Under the pieces are notes generated by a model that was given only the letters and a program-made list of their open reading frames with translations, was not told the origin of the DNA and searched no databases. Shown here in pieces: positions 16,440 to 25,598 of a stretch of 64,000 nucleotides of DNA; the stretch's first letter is position 1; every line of letters starts with the position of its first letter. The stretch comes from Candidatus Villigracilis saccharophilus (lineage in GTDB: Bacteria > Chloroflexota > Anaerolineae > Anaerolineales > Villigracilaceae): contig JADJNA010000005.1 in the NCBI GenBank assembly GCA_016709305.1, forward strand, positions 1 to 64,000, read 5' to 3'. Both the position numbers and the translations under genes were made by a program.

Positions 16440-17366
16440 TTATCTAGAAGTTGAAACTCCGCGAACAGTTTCAACCATTTGGCGAATAGCATCGACCACT
16501 AAACTAGGCTGGTCAATTTGAATTCCATGACCACTTTTTTCAGCAACGATCATTTGGCTGTTTGAGGATAGTTGTGTCAATTCCGCTTGCAGCTCCTGCC
16601 AAGCTCTTTCAGCTTGTTTTGCCTGTTCGACGGGCATACTCGCAAATAGATCAGGGATTCCATGCCGTATAACAGTGAGCGGAATATTTCCCAGCGAGCC
16701 AGTTAAGCTTAATTGCCTGTCACTCTCGCCGATTACCGCCAATTCATCGAGATTGCTTTGAAAATATTTGGGCTGAAATCCAACTTCAAGATAGGTAGTT
16801 CGTATCTCGGGCGGTAATTTCATTACGATCGGAGGCGCGGCTTTTTCTCCCATTAATTTGCCAAGCAAATTCAGCGCCCCTACTCGGGATGCCAGTAACA
16901 TGAACTGATACATCCCTTTTCCAGCCGCTTCCAATTTCTTCCATGCGGGCGGCATTTTTGAGTCGATGGCTTCATGTCTCGCATCAAGTAAAATAACACC
17001 AGCTACTTCTTCAGGATATTTTTTGGCAAAAAGACGGGCAGTGTGCCCCCCAAAAGAGGCGCCAACCAGGATGTATGGTTTATTGATTTCCGCCCTGGTC
17101 AACAAAGTATGTAATTCTGTAACGATTTGTTCACTGGTCCGCGGAGTGGATCCAGATTCACTCCAGCCAAAGCCAGCGCGGTCATACGAACAGGCATTGG
17201 TAAACTTTGCCACTTCGCTTTGAACCAAAGTCCAATCCAAAGACCAGCTCGCTCCGCCAGATTCAAATACAACTGAGGGGCTTCCTTCGCCGGTGGAATA
17301 GATATGTAATTGATGACTACCAACGTTTACCAATTTTCCGATCGGGGGATGGGAATTTAGCCTCAT
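16440..17366 (-). CDS. Alpha/beta hydrolase
   Basis: A 308-residue alpha/beta-hydrolase fold protein. Motifs in order: the oxyanion region VVFESGGASWSLDW, SYDRAGFGWSESG, nucleophile elbow VGASFGGHTAR (Ser in G-x-S-x-G), an acid after ILLDARHE, and the C-terminal His in AEKSGHGIQIDQP. No signal peptide, so it is probably cytoplasmic. The related proteins are esterases, haloperoxidase-like or bile/ester hydrolases, and the substrate is not readable. It is convergent with mltG, with only 32 nt between the stops and no clear terminator. The ATG has a GAGGAAA stretch some way upstream. Confidence 0.85.
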   Translation of the reverse strand: MRLNSHPPIGKLVNVGSHQLHIYSTGEGSPSVVFESGGASWSLDWTLVQSEVAKFTNACSYDRAGFGWSESGSTPRTSEQIVTELHTLLTRAEINKPYILVGASFGGHTARLFAKKYPEEVAGVILLDARHEAIDSKMPPAWKKLEAAGKGMYQFMLLASRVGALNLLGKLMGEKAAPPIVMKLPPEIRTTYLEVGFQPKYFQSNLDELAVIGESDRQLSLTGSLGNIPLTVIRHGIPDLFASMPVEQAKQAERAWQELQAELTQLSSNSQMIVAEKSGHGIQIDQPSLVVDAIRQMVETVRGVSTSR

Positions 17367-17474
17367 GAGAATCGTTTCCTCGTTTGGTGAAAATTATGGA
17401 TGACAGGAAATATTTTGAACCAAATGAAGTATCGAAGACTTCGTGTTCCTTATACTGAAGATCATCTTTCCTTC

Positions 17475-18482
17475 TTACTTACTTTTAGCCTTGACAAAGA
17501 AAGCCCCCGCGACCATCACCAGCCCGATCAACGCAAGCATCAACCCCTGGAACAAGACCGGATTAAGTAACGCTTTCACCATCGCAGATGCCAGTTCTCC
17601 CGCGTAATCCAACAGGATCGGCGGAAGGATGGCAGGCATTCGGTTGACAAGGATGCGCTGAAAGACCATCCCGACCACTGGCGCGCCGCTCAGCCCCATC
17701 AGGCTGGCCAATCCGCCCGTGATGAGGAAAGGAATTCCCCACCAATTCAGCCAGCTCTTGAGCGAGTTCACAGCCAGCAGGGTCATCAACAGTAATAGCC
17801 CAAGCGGAACGATCGGACTTAATCGCATGAGCAGGCGCGCATCCTGTAGTTTTTGGCGCGGATCATTTGCGGGTGGCGCACTGATCAGCGCGAATTGATC
17901 GGGGATCGCAAGCGACACCATTTGCATCTGACTCTGTATCACAGGTGTAAGGAATGGGGTCATTTCCTGCGGCGGATTGCAAAATTGGATCTGGCTGTTC
18001 GATAACAGGTCGATGGTCATTTGACCGATCTGCTGTAATGTGCAATCAGGCTGGGTCTTCAAAATCGTCAAAACCGCCTGCACTCCCGCGTCACTGACCA
18101 TGGCTGTCTTGAGCGGGGTCAAAGAGACCTGCGCGGAATTTGCCTGCATATTCAAATATGCAAAGGTGGAATTTAAGGCATCGTCTCCCATTGCCTTGAG
18201 CACATCCTGCGGGAGCAATGTGCGAAAGAACGCGTCCCAGGCTTGTGTGCTCATGCCGCGCATCACAATGGGAAACTGCTCCTGATTTGTACTTGTCGTG
18301 ACCATCGTTTCCGCCATAATGGCGGGCAGTCGATCGTAAAAATTCGCGTTCGCGAATCCCTTTTGATAGGTCTCAGCGGTGAACGCCTTTTGGTCAAAGT
18401 TAAAGAAGATCAGCGCGGCGACGGCTGTGATAATGAACAGGACCGCAAAAATTACCGCCAATGTTTTCTTGATGAGTTCCAT
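17475..18482 (-). CDS. Membrane protein of unknown function
   Basis: About 335 residues. One membrane helix at the N-terminus (about 5-27), an outer domain of roughly 180 residues rich in Gln and Thr, then three membrane helices at the C-terminal end. The start at 18482 (MELIKK) is preferred: AGGAG lies 10 nt upstream, whereas the frame's first ATG at 18521 has no ribosome-binding site. It begins 59 nt after the stop of the amidohydrolase-CYTH gene, so the two may be co-transcribed. I do not recognise a named family. Confidence 0.7.
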   Translation of the reverse strand: MELIKKTLAVIFAVLFIITAVAALIFFNFDQKAFTAETYQKGFANANFYDRLPAIMAETMVTTSTNQEQFPIVMRGMSTQAWDAFFRTLLPQDVLKAMGDDALNSTFAYLNMQANSAQVSLTPLKTAMVSDAGVQAVLTILKTQPDCTLQQIGQMTIDLLSNSQIQFCNPPQEMTPFLTPVIQSQMQMVSLAIPDQFALISAPPANDPRQKLQDARLLMRLSPIVPLGLLLLMTLLAVNSLKSWLNWWGIPFLITGGLASLMGLSGAPVVGMVFQRILVNRMPAILPPILLDYAGELASAMVKALLNPVLFQGLMLALIGLVMVAGAFFVKAKSK

Positions 18483-18541
18483 TCGTTTTGCGCTCCTGTT
18501 TTCGACAACTCTGGAGTCCATCAGCTTGCTGATGGACTTTG

Positions 18542-20521
18542 TTACGACAATAACGTCTCGATGTAATCCTTCGTTACCGTTTCCGCACTGCCCACGCCGA
18601 GCAGGTTTAACAGCTCATTGACCAGGTCGGCTTTCAGGTCGGCATCCTTGCGGCTCCAGGTACGGCTCTTGACCTCGAGGAAATGTCCCATGCCTGCCGG
18701 GTCTTTGACGTGATCGAGATTAATAAAGAACTCGGTCTCTTTATATTTAATGTGCCAGCGCAGGCGGTCTTTTTCAATTGAAACAACTTGCGACGGTTTG
18801 AAGTATTCACGATAAAAGCGCGAGGTATGCACGGCGGGCGCGAGGAAGCGGCTGCGTGAAAGCAACACATCATGTCCGATCTCGCCCTCCCGTTTTTGAC
18901 CGAGCAAGGTCAGGCGTGAGCGCACATTTTCCACATCGCCTTTTTCATTGATCAGATTATCTTCGCGGAAGCGCAGCCGTCCCTGGGCGGGGTCGTCGAA
19001 CATATAGTATTCGTCATATTGATGATAATGCTTGTACGCGTTTATCTCGATCTCGGGGCGCTTCATATTCTGGACCAATGAGTCTGGTTCTGTTACTTTG
19101 ACCTTGACCTGCACCTCGAAGGATTCCTGTTCCATCGAGCCGCCGAGCGCGATCAGTTTCGAGAGGATGGATTGTTCACGTTCGATCAGGAAGGCATCGA
19201 TCTTCAGCGCCAGTTCGCGCGCCTGTTCGAGCAGGTCAGCTTCATTCAAAGTGAGCAGCTGGTGCGCGCGCATCAACCATTTCCCATTGACCATTACATC
19301 GGTCACATCGGTGGATTTGGAAGCAAATACCAATTGAGCATAAGCGTTGTTCGGGTCACGATGGAAGCGCGGAGAGTTGTGAACGGGGGAGGTGTCCACC
19401 AAGATCAGGTCGGCGCGTTTGCCTGCTTCGAGCGAGCCTGTTAAATGTCCGATATGAAGCGCCTGCGCGCCCATGCGGGTCGCCATCAACAGAGCGGTTG
19501 CCGCTGGGACGACGGTCGGGTCGTTGCTGGACGCTTTTGCGACGAAGGATGCCAGGCGCACCTCCTCGAACATATCGAGGTCATTATTGGATGCAGGGCC
19601 ATCCGTGCCGATGCCCACGTTGAGTCCGATCTCGAGCATTTTTTGCACAGGCGCAAATCCTGAAGCGAGTTTAAGATTTGACGAGGGGTTGTGCGCGATG
19701 CCCGCGTTGACATGCTTGAGCGTTTTCATTTCGCCAAAGTCAATATGAACGCAATGCGCGGCGATCACCTTTGCTTCAAGCACGCCTTGCTTTTTGACAT
19801 ACGGCACAACAGGCATGCCCTGTTCATTGCGCATGGTTTCGACTTCGAACGCGGTTTCGGAAATGTGGATATGCAAAGGCACATCGAATTCTTTTGCAAG
19901 GTTTGCGCAGGTGCGCAGGATCTCAGGCGTGGTGGAGTAGGGGGCGTGCGGCGCGACTGCTGGGACGATGAGCGGATGATCCTTCCACTTGATGATGAAC
20001 TCACGCGCCATCGCAAGAGAATCTTCAAATGAAGGCGCATCGGGTGCGGGATATTTCATCACGCTCTGCCCGCAGACCGCGCGCATACCCGCATCGGCTG
20101 TGGCTTGGGCAATGGCATCTTCAAAGAAATACATATCATTGAATGTTGTCACACCGCTGCGGATCTGTTCCGCGCAGGCGAGCAATGTCCCGAGGCGAAC
20201 AAATTCAGGCGTGACGAATTCACGTTCCACAGGCAGCATGTAGCCCATCAGCCACACATCCAGACGCAGGTCATCTGCCAGTCCGCGCAGCAAGGTCATC
20301 GGGACGTGTGTGTGCGCGTTGACCAGCCCAGGCATGAGAACTTTTCCGCTGCAATCAATGGTTTCATCGGCGGAGTATTCCTTTGTTATATCAGCCTCAG
20401 CGCCGACCGCAACAATCAGGTCATCCTTGACCGCTACAGCGCCGCGATCGAATTGGCTCAGTTTTCCATCCATGGTCAGGATGATGGCATTCGTGAAAAG
20501 CGTATTTACATTTTGAGTCAT
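18542..20521 (-). CDS. Amidohydrolase (SAH/MTA deaminase-like) fused to a CYTH-like domain
   Basis: 659 residues in two parts. Residues 1 to about 440 form a cytosine deaminase-like amidohydrolase: GLVNAHTHVPMTLLRG (HxH), APHAPYSTTP, HIHISET (His), AAHCVHI, NPSSNLKL and GTDGPASNN (metal Asp). This matches the S-adenosylhomocysteine / methylthioadenosine deaminase and chlorohydrolase group. Residues from about 475 form a CYTH-like fold: FEVQVKVKV, YDEYYMFD, LRFRED, RSRLTLLG, a run of Arg/Lys strands and GHFLEVKSRTW, as in class IV adenylyl cyclase and thiamine/tri-phosphate tunnel enzymes, though the first E-x-E-x-K motif is altered to E-V-Q-V-K. Start ATG has AGGAG 4 nt upstream. No stop or shift separates the parts. 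Substrates are inferred only by family. Confidence 0.85.
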   Translation of the reverse strand: MTQNVNTLFTNAIILTMDGKLSQFDRGAVAVKDDLIVAVGAEADITKEYSADETIDCSGKVLMPGLVNAHTHVPMTLLRGLADDLRLDVWLMGYMLPVEREFVTPEFVRLGTLLACAEQIRSGVTTFNDMYFFEDAIAQATADAGMRAVCGQSVMKYPAPDAPSFEDSLAMAREFIIKWKDHPLIVPAVAPHAPYSTTPEILRTCANLAKEFDVPLHIHISETAFEVETMRNEQGMPVVPYVKKQGVLEAKVIAAHCVHIDFGEMKTLKHVNAGIAHNPSSNLKLASGFAPVQKMLEIGLNVGIGTDGPASNNDLDMFEEVRLASFVAKASSNDPTVVPAATALLMATRMGAQALHIGHLTGSLEAGKRADLILVDTSPVHNSPRFHRDPNNAYAQLVFASKSTDVTDVMVNGKWLMRAHQLLTLNEADLLEQARELALKIDAFLIEREQSILSKLIALGGSMEQESFEVQVKVKVTEPDSLVQNMKRPEIEINAYKHYHQYDEYYMFDDPAQGRLRFREDNLINEKGDVENVRSRLTLLGQKREGEIGHDVLLSRSRFLAPAVHTSRFYREYFKPSQVVSIEKDRLRWHIKYKETEFFINLDHVKDPAGMGHFLEVKSRTWSRKDADLKADLVNELLNLLGVGSAETVTKDYIETLLS

Positions 20522-20543
20522 TCATGCTCCTATGATTTTTTTT

Positions 20544-20599
20544 GGGGCGACCCTTCACAATTAACCATGTACGTGATCTGGTACTGGGCGGGTTGCCCC
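20544..20599. other. Hairpin between M14 peptidase and amidohydrolase genes
   Basis: GGGGCGACCC (20544-20553) pairs with GGGTTGCCCC (20590-20599) with one G-U pair around a 36-base loop. On the minus strand it is followed by eight A, not T, so it is not a standard terminator. It may be an mRNA processing or stability structure within the operon. Confidence 0.35.
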
Positions 20600-20610
20600 T
20601 GCGATCATTA

Positions 20611-21588
20611 TTATTTCTGCCAGTTCAATAAAACATTCAAGGCTTTTAAGTTCTTTTTGAAATCCGTGGATTGATGTGTGGAGAGTTCCATGTCCACGGC
20701 GATCGCGCCAAGTTCCACTGCATAGTCTGCAAGTGTGCCTGTAAACAGGCAGCCGGTGTCGATCGGCGGGAAGGGATACTTGGTTTCTTTCGCAAGCGCC
20801 TTCGCAAACTCGATCGACCTGTCTTCCCAGGGTTCCCCGCCGGGGAAGACACCGAGCGCGGCGCTGTGATAACTGATCAATACTTCGACTCTGTGGTTTT
20901 GCAGGAATCCGATCACGGCGCGAGTCTCTGGCTCGGAGGCGGGACCAGCCCCGCCCGTAGTCGGACCGTAATCCCAGCATCCGTCACGGTCCCAGGTGGC
21001 TGCCCAATTCGTCGGGAAGTTGCGATTCAGATCCACGCCGTGGTCGTTGACACGGCCGTCTATTCCGTGGTCGCGCGCATCGCCGTCTGGATTCATATTC
21101 CGCAGAATATAAAGCGTGACATCGGATGGTATGACTTCCGGGTTTTCACTAATATATTTTATCAATTCATCGGCAAGCGCGATCGTGTTCCATTCATAAC
21201 CGCCGTGGATCCCCGCCACGATCATGCGTTGTTTTTCGCCATTGCCAAACGTATAGACTTCAATCGGACGCTTTGAAACAGAATACCCGATCACGGTCGG
21301 GCGCAGACTGCTGTTCTCAAGAACGAAGGGCGTCAGCGTTTGGACAACGATCAGTGTCGAGCGCGGATTTGGCGTAACCGTTGATAAATATAGCGAATTC
21401 GGGTCGGGTGTATAAGTTGCTGGCAGGGCAGCTGTGGAGACAGGTTGCAACCCTTGCGGCGCGGCAAGCACAGGGTTGAGCGCCCAATAAGCGATCAGCA
21501 CCAGCGCGATGCCGCCCAACCCCGCAATGTTCAATACCCAAGCCAACGTCACCCAGAACGAATCTTTGCGGCGGCGTGGAACGGACAT
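20611..21588 (-). CDS. M14 family zinc carboxypeptidase, membrane-anchored
   Basis: A 325-residue peptidase. An N-terminal membrane helix (about 11-34) anchors it, placing the catalytic domain outside. The zinc site is visible as IHGGYEWNT (HxxE) with the third His in ISYHSAALG; NMNPDGDARD, VDLNRNFPTNW and SEPETRAV are the classic M14 substrate-binding motifs, and DMELSTH supplies the catalytic Glu. Members cleave C-terminal residues or D-Glu/Dap bonds in wall peptides. Its ATG overlaps the cinA stop by one base (TAATG), indicating coupled translation. Target (peptide or wall) is not determined. Confidence 0.88.
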   Translation of the reverse strand: MSVPRRRKDSFWVTLAWVLNIAGLGGIALVLIAYWALNPVLAAPQGLQPVSTAALPATYTPDPNSLYLSTVTPNPRSTLIVVQTLTPFVLENSSLRPTVIGYSVSKRPIEVYTFGNGEKQRMIVAGIHGGYEWNTIALADELIKYISENPEVIPSDVTLYILRNMNPDGDARDHGIDGRVNDHGVDLNRNFPTNWAATWDRDGCWDYGPTTGGAGPASEPETRAVIGFLQNHRVEVLISYHSAALGVFPGGEPWEDRSIEFAKALAKETKYPFPPIDTGCLFTGTLADYAVELGAIAVDMELSTHQSTDFKKNLKALNVLLNWQK

Positions 21589-22709
21589 TATTTCATTTCC
21601 TCAACCGTCATCCTCAGCCAGTTGAGTGCGAGGTTTACCGCCCAATATGGCAGGCTGCGCGGCGGACCGCCGTAGGTGATCCGATGCGTTTTTTCACCAT
21701 GCGGTGTGATCATCGCCATTTCTGCTGATCGTTCTTCGGGGTTGATCGATACGCCTATGGCGAGGTCTTTTTCTAGGCGGGTGTCGCGTAAGGTCTGCAT
21801 CAGCGCGTCAGGTGTCAGGTTATTGAATAAAACGGCGTGTGGAATTTTTCGTGCAAGCAGTCCGTTCAGGTCAGACTCGATCGCTGCCAGGGTCCAGCCG
21901 CGTTTGGCGATCAGATCCAAGGTGACCTCTTCGAGTTTATCCTCATCCGCACCGAAGACCACACTCCCAAGTCTTTTGCGGACCTGTGCCTCGATCTCTG
22001 CGATCATGACATCCGCTTCGCTTTCACTTTTGGCTTTCGCGGCGATGCGCACATCCACCACTCCTGTATGCGCGGCGAGTCCAACCGTTGGGTTGCTTAG
22101 CATTTCAAGGTCTGAGATTTTCTCGTCTATCATGCCTTCGCCAAGACCCGCGCAATGAAGCACGCGGACTTTAATGACCTCGTTGAGGTTGAACCTCTTT
22201 TGAAGATATGGAATGATCGACTCATGCAGGACAAGTTCCATTTCATTTGGAACACCGGGCAATGAGATCACCGCATTGCGTGTGGTCTCTACGATGAAAC
22301 ATGGCGCAGTGCCAACGGGATTTCGAATCCCCAGCGAACCCTTTGGAACATAAGCCTGCCGTTTTTGATTCTCAGAGGGAGTGCGTCCATAACGCCCGAT
22401 GGTTTCAACGACTTGCTGCCAAAGATCTTCGCGGAATTCGGTTTCAACGCCCGCGGCTTTTGCAACTGCTTCACGTGTGGGGTCGTCTATCGTTGGCCCC
22501 AATCCGCCTGTGGTGATGACAATATCCGCGCGTTCCATGGATTCTCGGATCGCGCTTGCGATGCGGTCTTCATTGTCGCCGATGGTGATCGTGCGGTACA
22601 AGTCCACGCCCAACCCGCGCAAAGTGCGCGCAAGGTAGCGTGTGTTGGTATCCACGATCTCGCCCAATAATATTTCCGTTCCGATTGTGATGATCTCTGC
22701 TGATGTCAT
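21588..22709 (-). CDS. cinA: CinA-like protein: MoCF/COG1058 domain with degenerate PncC-type C-terminus
   Basis: 373 residues, against about 410-420 for standard CinA. Residues 1-170 are an intact MoCF-fold domain (ITIGTEILLGEIVDTN, TTGGLGPTIDDPT, PGVPNEM), linked to ADP-ribose / NMN pyrophosphatase activity. A KH-like linker (GLAAHTGVVDVRI) follows. The C-terminal part, which in full CinA is nicotinamide-mononucleotide deamidase with ESCTGG and TGIAGP motifs, here reads IESDLNGLLARKI and lacks any TGIAGP match, so deamidase activity is probably lost. It is first in a tight operon with the M14 peptidase. Assignment to the family is firm. Confidence 0.88.
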   Translation of the reverse strand: MTSAEIITIGTEILLGEIVDTNTRYLARTLRGLGVDLYRTITIGDNEDRIASAIRESMERADIVITTGGLGPTIDDPTREAVAKAAGVETEFREDLWQQVVETIGRYGRTPSENQKRQAYVPKGSLGIRNPVGTAPCFIVETTRNAVISLPGVPNEMELVLHESIIPYLQKRFNLNEVIKVRVLHCAGLGEGMIDEKISDLEMLSNPTVGLAAHTGVVDVRIAAKAKSESEADVMIAEIEAQVRKRLGSVVFGADEDKLEEVTLDLIAKRGWTLAAIESDLNGLLARKIPHAVLFNNLTPDALMQTLRDTRLEKDLAIGVSINPEERSAEMAMITPHGEKTHRITYGGPPRSLPYWAVNLALNWLRMTVEEMK

Positions 22710-22745
22710 TTTATCTCGCGTATTTTTTAATCACAGGATATCCAG

Positions 22746-22784
22746 AGAAAACCAGAGAAAAGACCCTTATATCTCTGGTTTTCT
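22746..22784. repeat. Perfect 13-bp inverted repeat between DAO oxidase gene and cinA
   Basis: AGAAAACCAGAGA (22746-22758) and TCTCTGGTTTTCT (22772-22784) with a 13-base loop, in the 105-base gap. There is no T-tract after the stem on the minus strand, so it is only a weak terminator candidate for the oxidoreductase gene. Confidence 0.45.
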
Positions 22785-22814
22785 TGGCCTGGCGAAAGAT
22801 ATTTCTTGAATAAA

Positions 22815-23969
22815 TTAAACTACATTGTACTCTTGAATCATTCGGCCCTCTTCGAATCGTTTGAGGTCAAGCATGGAGACGTCCACGCTTGAGTAATTAC
22901 CATCTAACATAATCTCGCTCATTAATTTCCCCGAGATCGGTCCATGCATGAAGCCATGCCCTGAAAATCCCGTACAAACATAGTAGCCATTAACAGGAGT
23001 GCTTCCATAGATCGGGTGCGCATCGGGGGTGACTTCATACAAACCCGCCCAATGTGAAGCGCGCTGCGCCTTTTCCACCAACGGCATTCGTTCAATGGCG
23101 GCTTCAAGGTTTACCAATTCAAAGTCCTCATCTACATTTTGATCAAATCCGGGCTGCTCGTTCTGGTTGCTCATGCCGATCAGCAGACCTTCACCTTCGC
23201 GGTGAAAATATAACGATCGCGCAAAATCAATGACGAACGGGAAATCTTGCGGCAATTCCTGCAGTGGGCTTGTTGTGAACATTTGCCTGCGCAGCGGGAT
23301 GAGTGGAAGTTGGATGCCTGCCATCCGGGCAATCTGCCCGGACCACGGTCCCGATGTGTTTAATATCATGCGCGTCTTTATCGAGCCGATACTTGTTTGC
23401 ACCTCTTCAACAGAATCTCCCTTCAAGTTGATCCCAATGACCTCCGCGCCTGTGAATACCTGCGCTCCCATTTTTTGCGCCGCGCTGATATATCCCTGCA
23501 CGACGCCGTTTGGATCTACTACCCCGTCTTTTGGATTGAACGTTCCAGCGAGGGCATCGTCAAACCTCATTAATGGTAATCGTCTGCGGACTTCATCTCC
23601 GCTTAATAGTTCAGTTGACACGCCGAGGCTGTTCTGCATTTCGACATTATGTTTGAAAACATCGACCTCCTTTTCATTTGTGGCAACCAGCAAATATCCG
23701 CACTGCTTGTAACTGACATCCTGCCCGAGCTCTTCTTTGAATCTTTCGATCATCGGCAGGCTTGCAATGGAGAGCTTGACGTTGATCTCCGTGGAGAATT
23801 GATAGCGCACCCCGCCCGCGCATCTGCCAGTGGCTCCCTGCCCGAAGAATTTCTCCTTTTCAAGCAGGACGATATTCTTTACTCCGCGCTGCGCGAGATG
23901 ATACGCGGCGCTGGCTCCCATCACGCCGCCCCCGATAATGACAATGTCTGCTGTGTTTGGTAGGTTCAT
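22815..23969 (-). CDS. FAD-dependent amine/amino-acid oxidoreductase (DAO family)
   Basis: 384 residues of the DAO superfamily (sarcosine oxidase beta, glycine oxidase, D-amino-acid dehydrogenase). The FAD-binding IVIIGGGVMGASAAYHL at the N-terminus, ATGRCAGGVRYQF, NTSGPWSGQIARMAG and the end motif YVCTGFSGHGFMHGPISG are typical of sarcosine oxidase beta-type enzymes, where these surround FAD. It oxidises a secondary or primary amine to imine with electron transfer to oxygen or a carrier. It lies downstream of the livKHMGF operon in the same direction but beyond a hairpin and a 32-bp palindrome, so it may be separately regulated. Substrate unknown. Confidence 0.88.
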   Translation of the reverse strand: MNLPNTADIVIIGGGVMGASAAYHLAQRGVKNIVLLEKEKFFGQGATGRCAGGVRYQFSTEINVKLSIASLPMIERFKEELGQDVSYKQCGYLLVATNEKEVDVFKHNVEMQNSLGVSTELLSGDEVRRRLPLMRFDDALAGTFNPKDGVVDPNGVVQGYISAAQKMGAQVFTGAEVIGINLKGDSVEEVQTSIGSIKTRMILNTSGPWSGQIARMAGIQLPLIPLRRQMFTTSPLQELPQDFPFVIDFARSLYFHREGEGLLIGMSNQNEQPGFDQNVDEDFELVNLEAAIERMPLVEKAQRASHWAGLYEVTPDAHPIYGSTPVNGYYVCTGFSGHGFMHGPISGKLMSEIMLDGNYSSVDVSMLDLKRFEEGRMIQEYNVV

Positions 23970-23981
23970 GATTGTTTACCC

Positions 23982-24013
23982 AGACCCTAAAGGTTTTAAA
24001 ACCTTTAGGGTCT
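23982..24013. repeat. Perfect 32-bp palindrome upstream of the DAO oxidase
   Basis: A 16-base arm AGACCCTAAAGGTTTT is followed directly by its exact reverse complement with no loop. It ends 12 nt before the oxidoreductase ATG. It could be a dispersed REP-like element, an operator for a dimeric repressor, or an mRNA hairpin. A perfect palindrome of this size is very unlikely by chance. Confidence 0.8.
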
Positions 24014-24030
24014 CGTAATAATATTTAGAA

Positions 24031-24066
24031 GAAACCCGCTTTCAGCTTTCGCAGAAAACGGGTTTC
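24031..24066 (-). terminator. Hairpin after livF
   Basis: GAAACCCG (24031-24038) and CGGGTTTC (24059-24066) form an 8-bp stem, with an inner TTT/AAA pairing. It begins 24 nt after the livF stop. The minus-strand tail after the stem reads TTCTAAATATT, a weak T-tract, so it is a plausible but imperfect operon end. Confidence 0.5.
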
Positions 24067-24090
24067 AAACAAATTTTTCTTTATTCCTGC

Positions 24091-24798
<708 letters not shown>

Positions 24799-24812
24799 GT
24801 GTGCCTCGCCTC

Positions 24813-25589
24813 TTATTTATGGGATGTGCCCTTGCCAAGATACGCTTCGATCACGCGTTCGTTCTTCTGAACTTCCGAAGGGGTACCCTCTGCGATCTTT
24901 TCGCCGTAATCCAGGACAGAGACGCGATCTGAGATCGCCATCACCACGCGCATATGATGCTCGATCAACAAAATGGTCAGATCAAGCTCCCTGCGTAAGC
25001 GTTGGATAAAGTTGGTCAGATCGATCGTTTCGTTCGGATTCATGCCCGCGGTTGGCTCATCGAGGAGCAGCAGTTTGGGTTTGGAAGCAAGCGCACGCGC
25101 GATCTCCAAACGTCTTTGCAGACCATAAGAGAGGTTTTTGGCTGTTACTTCGGCGTCAGTGCGGCGAAGTCCCACATATTCCAACATGTCGAGTGCGCGG
25201 GCGCGCGCATCGGCTTCTTCTTTCATGGTTGCTTTGGTGTGAAACACCTGCCCGATCAAGTTGGATGTCAGGCGGCAATGCTGGCCGACCAGAACATTTT
25301 CCATCGCAGACATGTTCGCAAACAGACGGATATTCTGAAATGTGCGTGCAATGCCCAATGCGGTGATATCAAATGGCCGCTTGCCCGAAAGATTTGTTCC
25401 ATCAAAAGTCATTTCTCCGCTGGTGGGGACGTAGACGCGGGTGATTGTGTTGAAGAAGGTCGTCTTGCCAGCGCCGTTCGGGCCGATCACACTTGCAATC
25501 ATGCCTTTATCGATGGTCAAATTGACTTTGTTCACGGCGGTTAGACCGCCAAATGTCATCGTAATTGCTTTTGCTTCAAAGAATGCCAT
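24813..25589 (-). CDS. livG: Branched-chain amino acid ABC transporter ATP-binding protein LivG
   Basis: 258 residues. Walker A GPNGAGKTTF, LIGQVFHTK insertion, LSYGLQRRLEIARAL signature (LSYG in place of LSGG, as is usual for LivG), Walker B LLLLDEPTAGMNPNE and ILLIEHHM switch. Forms the nucleotide-binding pair with LivF. Lies 9 nt after livM and 14 nt before livF, so it is in one operon. Confidence 0.94.
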   Translation of the reverse strand: MAFFEAKAITMTFGGLTAVNKVNLTIDKGMIASVIGPNGAGKTTFFNTITRVYVPTSGEMTFDGTNLSGKRPFDITALGIARTFQNIRLFANMSAMENVLVGQHCRLTSNLIGQVFHTKATMKEEADARARALDMLEYVGLRRTDAEVTAKNLSYGLQRRLEIARALASKPKLLLLDEPTAGMNPNETIDLTNFIQRLRRELDLTILLIEHHMRVVMAISDRVSVLDYGEKIAEGTPSEVQKNERVIEAYLGKGTSHK

Positions 25590-25598
25590 GTCAGCCTC

